This document shows, piece by piece, positions 40,249 through 42,398 of a stretch of 42,398 nucleotides of DNA. The number at the start of each line of letters is the position of its first letter. Positions within the stretch are counted from its first letter, which is position 1. The position numbers were made by a program, and so were the translations under genes. The stretch is from positions 10,616 to 53,013 of the forward strand of contig JAJYHY010000007.1 of NCBI GenBank assembly GCA_021784555.1. The letters are read 5' to 3'. The notes beneath the pieces are model-generated. The model was not told the origin of the DNA and ran no database searches. It saw only the letters and a program-made list of their open reading frames with translations. Source of the stretch: a bacterium (GTDB lineage: Bacteria > Verrucomicrobiota > Verrucomicrobiia > Limisphaerales > UBA8199).

Positions 40249-41388
40249 TTAATAACGCCGGACCGGCTCCCACCGCGAACTCCGTGCGGATCTAAGAACG
40301 GCGTCGCAGACCGCTTGGGTTTGCAGGGCATCGCGGAAGGTGGGACCGGTCGGTTTGCCTTTGGCCAGGCCGTCAAGGAAATCGGCGACTTGGTGGACGA
40401 AGCTGTGCTCGTAACCGATCTGCAGCCCGGGCACCCACCATTTGCCCATATAGGGATGATCGCCATCGGTGACGTGAATGCTGCGCCATCCGCGCAGACG
40501 TCCTTCGTCGCGGTGATCGAAGTATTGGAGCCGGTGGAGATCATGGAGGTCCCAGCAGAGGGAGGCCTGTTCACCGTTGATTTCGAACGTATAGAGCGCC
40601 TTGTGACCGCGGGCGTACCGGGTGGATTCAAAGGTCGCCAGCGAGCCGTTCTCAAAACGAGCCAGGAAGGCGCAGGCATCATCAATGCCTACCTCCTGCA
40701 CTTTGCCGGTCAGGTTGTGCTTGCGCTCCTTGATGAACGTCTCGGTCATGGCCGTAACCCGGTCAATGCCGCCGTTGAGCCAGAGCGCGGTGTCGATGCA
40801 GTGCGCCAGCAAATCGCCCGTCACGCCGCTCCCCGCAACTTTGGCGTCCAGGCGCCAGAGCGCGGCCCCGCCCTGCGGCAGGTCTTTCGAGATGGTCCAG
40901 TCCTGCAGAAACTTGGCGCGGTAATGAAAAATGCGGCCTAAACGCCCTTCGGCGACGAGGTCGTGGGCCAGGGTCACGGCCGGGATGCGCCTGTAATTGT
41001 ACCAGACCATGTTGGGGACGCCCGCTTTCTCGACCGCGCGCGTCATTTGAAGTCCCTCGAGCGAGTTCATCGCCAGCGGCTTCTCGCAGAGAATCATCTT
41101 GCCGGCCTTCGCCGCCGCCAGCGCAATCGGCTTGTGCATATCGTTCGGGCAGGCGACGTCGACCAACTCGATGTCCGGGCGCGACACCAGCTTTCGCCAG
41201 TCCGTCTCGAAGGATTCGTAGCCCCACTGGCGGGCAAACGCCCCGACCTGGTCCTTATCCCGCCCACAGACCGCCTTGAGCACCGGCTCATGGTCGAGGT
41301 CGAAAAAGTGCCCAACCCTGCGGTAGGCGTTGGAGTGTGCCCGGCCCATGAAGCCGTAGCCAATCAGCCCGATGTTCAGTGGTTTCAT
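40249..41388 (-). CDS. Gfo/Idh/MocA-family NAD(P)-dependent oxidoreductase
   Basis: A 379-residue cytoplasmic oxidoreductase. The N-terminal Rossmann domain has the dinucleotide-binding [20 protein letters not shown], then [20 protein letters not shown] and the family's CEKPLA motif, whose Lys-Pro pair binds the cofactor and substrate. The C-terminal alpha/beta domain carries [20 protein letters not shown], whose Asp and His are placed as in the catalytic D-x3-H motif. Family members oxidise or reduce sugars, inositols and related polyols. This length with the [20 protein letters not shown] region fits the large sugar-dehydrogenase subgroup common in Verrucomicrobiota and Planctomycetota. The substrate is unknown. 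No sugar transport or isomerase genes are adjacent. Confidence 0.93.
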   Translation of the reverse strand: MKPLNIGLIGYGFMGRAHSNAYRRVGHFFDLDHEPVLKAVCGRDKDQVGAFARQWGYESFETDWRKLVSRPDIELVDVACPNDMHKPIALAAAKAGKMILCEKPLAMNSLEGLQMTRAVEKAGVPNMVWYNYRRIPAVTLAHDLVAEGRLGRIFHYRAKFLQDWTISKDLPQGGAALWRLDAKVAGSGVTGDLLAHCIDTALWLNGGIDRVTAMTETFIKERKHNLTGKVQEVGIDDACAFLARFENGSLATFESTRYARGHKALYTFEINGEQASLCWDLHDLHRLQYFDHRDEGRLRGWRSIHVTDGDHPYMGKWWVPGLQIGYEHSFVHQVADFLDGLAKGKPTGPTFRDALQTQAVCDAVLRSARSSRWEPVRRY

Positions 41389-42008
41389 TCTGGCGTTAGC
41401 AAACCCTCCCGCCCGCGCTCAGGCAAGTCTAAAGCTCGCTGGTGGTCTGGAGAGCGTACGTCTCGATTGGACCACCGTTTATGCCCATCGGCGGGCATAG
41501 AGCCCTCAAGCTCCGCTGGGAGCGCCGAAGATCCCGGACGGAAATTGGCATCGCGATGGCAATAGATAGCTAATACACCCGGAAATAAAAATGAAGCAAT
41601 TTCAATTCCGGACTTGACCGCCACCGGCGCTCCGCCTATGATGCCAAATGTTCTGCCCGATTCTGTACCGATTCGTGCAGCGGGCGGTTGCCGGGTTATG
41701 AAACGTTTGGTTAAGGCAGCGCGGCTCTTAACGGCTTTCGGGTGCGCTCCGCACCCTCGCACCCTCGCACCCTCGCACCCTCGCACCCTCGCACCCTCGA
41801 ATCCCCCAAACTCTGGCGTGGGGCTCCTGACCGGCATCAAGTCCGAGCACGTCTTCGGCTGCCACCACCGCAGGTGGCATAACCCCCGAATTACGATGAG
41901 GAGCCGGCTGGAGGGCATTGTTGATTGGAACGAGCGTTTGCCCAGAGCGGACTGGCGTGGCGATGCGCTGGCGCGGGGTTGCGGCGTCTCGGAACGGCAG
42001 CATTTGCC
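41389..42008. other. Intergenic region with palindromes and an 8-bp tandem repeat
   Basis: A 620-base gap between divergent genes, without a convincing coding frame. It contains the inverted repeat TATGCCC (41480-41486) / GGGCATA (41493-41499) followed by a GCTCC-GCTG-GGAGC hairpin around 41510-41523. A comparatively A-rich stretch lies near 41565-41605, and GGGTGCG-CTC-CGCACCC (41740-41756) runs into a tandem 8-bp repeat. Promoters of both flanking genes should lie here but were not identified with confidence. Confidence 0.55.
41751..41798. repeat. Tandem 8-bp repeat, six copies of GCACCCTC
   Basis: Six exact, head-to-tail copies of GCACCCTC with no spacer occupy 41751-41798. The unit length is not a multiple of three, and no gene covers it. 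It is a simple-sequence tract likely to vary in copy number by replication slippage. It is not a CRISPR array because there are no spacers. Confidence 0.9.
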
Positions 42009-42398
42009 ATGAAGCGCGTGCGATCAAGCGGAGCGGACGGGCCGGCCAGGGCCAGGAGAAGTCCTCACGCCGGCCACGTGGCAGCCCGCGGCGCTAACCC
42101 ATTCTCGGCCCGCTCCGGTGGTCTGCGTGGTCTGTTAGCGGTCGCTTTCCTACTGCTCTCGCCATCGGGTCTTATCCGGGGGCAAGGTGGTCTCGGCGGC
42201 GGCACAAACGCGGCGTCATCTCTCCTGCAGCAGTTCAAGGATTTCATCTCCCATCCCCCGGTCATCTCGAACCTGGTCTTTCAGCAGAAGGTCCCCATGG
42301 GCGGGGGCATCCGGCCTTTGGACGGCAGCTTCGCGCTCTCGACCCGTTTCGAGTATTTCCAGGCGCGCTGGCAGACCAACGGCCTCCTCTTCCGCCGG
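42009..42398 (+). CDS. Start of a secreted protein (partial, runs off the window)
   Basis: From the ATG at 42009 the frame stays open for 130 codons to the window edge. A long basic leader (MKRVRSSGADGPARARRSPH and following) precedes a hydrophobic signal-type segment (LRGLLAVAFLLLSPSGLIRG) and a Gly-rich cleavage region. The mature part begins with SSLLQQFKDFISHPPVISNL, VPMGGGIRPLDGSFALSTRF and YFQARWQTNGLLFRR. No family is recognised in what is visible. The unusually long leader suggests a later start, but no in-frame ATG lies between the first Met and the signal segment. Confidence 0.65.
   Translation, partial: MKRVRSSGADGPARARRSPHAGHVAARGANPFSARSGGLRGLLAVAFLLLSPSGLIRGQGGLGGGTNAASSLLQQFKDFISHPPVISNLVFQQKVPMGGGIRPLDGSFALSTRFEYFQARWQTNGLLFRR

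Noticed and set aside
41751-41798. CRISPR array
   Set aside because: The repeats are 8 bp and contiguous, with no spacers and no cas genes in the window.

Overview
The window looks like a chromosome segment of a high-GC, Gram-negative environmental bacterium, most probably a Verrucomicrobiota member (Pedosphaera/Limisphaera-like). This is inferred from the many large secreted proteins ending in an 'STxLxxWxxL...RFYRA' tail, the HAF, NHL, collagen and S74 repeat proteins, the many two-component genes and the short palindromic repeats. No rRNA or tRNA gene was seen, so the assignment is inference.

Region 1 (1-7,190) is signalling genes mixed with repeats and debris. It holds the end of a probable PIN-type protein, a NarL/NarX-type pair, a REC-PAS hybrid kinase, an XRE regulator and a FixJ-type regulator whose partner kinase is broken. 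A 124-bp palindromic element (MITE-like, flanked by an 8-bp direct repeat), a shorter relative, a REPIN-like double hairpin and a probable transposase remnant lie between them.

Region 2 (7,191-19,566) is a gas vesicle locus read on the minus strand. In order of transcription it encodes a conserved unknown protein, an NtrC-type sigma-54 activator, GvpH (Hsp20), a CDC48-type AAA+ ATPase and GvpF/L. A gap with a -24/-12 promoter follows, then GvpA, a coiled-coil protein in the gvpC position, GvpN, a second coiled-coil protein, another GvpF/L, GvpG, a two-domain ArsA/Get3-like ATPase, a GvpM/S-GvpK fusion and a GvpJ-type protein. Four energy-dependent or chaperone-type factors (Hsp20, CDC48, GvpN, ArsA/Get3-like) surround very hydrophobic shell proteins. 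The locus therefore reads as a vesicle assembly line with its own proteostasis set and its own sigma-54 switch.

Region 3 (19,900-26,633) has a DMT-family transporter, a periplasmic SIMPL-domain protein, three unrecognised genes (one of 794 residues), a LuxR-type response regulator and two eroded tandem LuxR-family genes.

Region 4 (26,705-40,236) is a block of secreted proteins in two divergent runs. On the minus strand are a collagen-like protein, a large multidomain protein with a papain-like Cys/His/Asn site and a HAF-repeat protein. On the plus strand are a 12-repeat NHL protein, a calcium-loop/beta-helix-start protein, an S74 self-cleaving fibre-like protein and two paralogous small secreted proteins. 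They may build or decorate a cell-surface or extracellular matrix (inference).

Region 5 (40,249-42,398) has a Gfo/Idh/MocA oxidoreductase, a repeat-containing gap with a six-copy 8-bp tandem repeat, and the start of another secreted protein that runs off the end.
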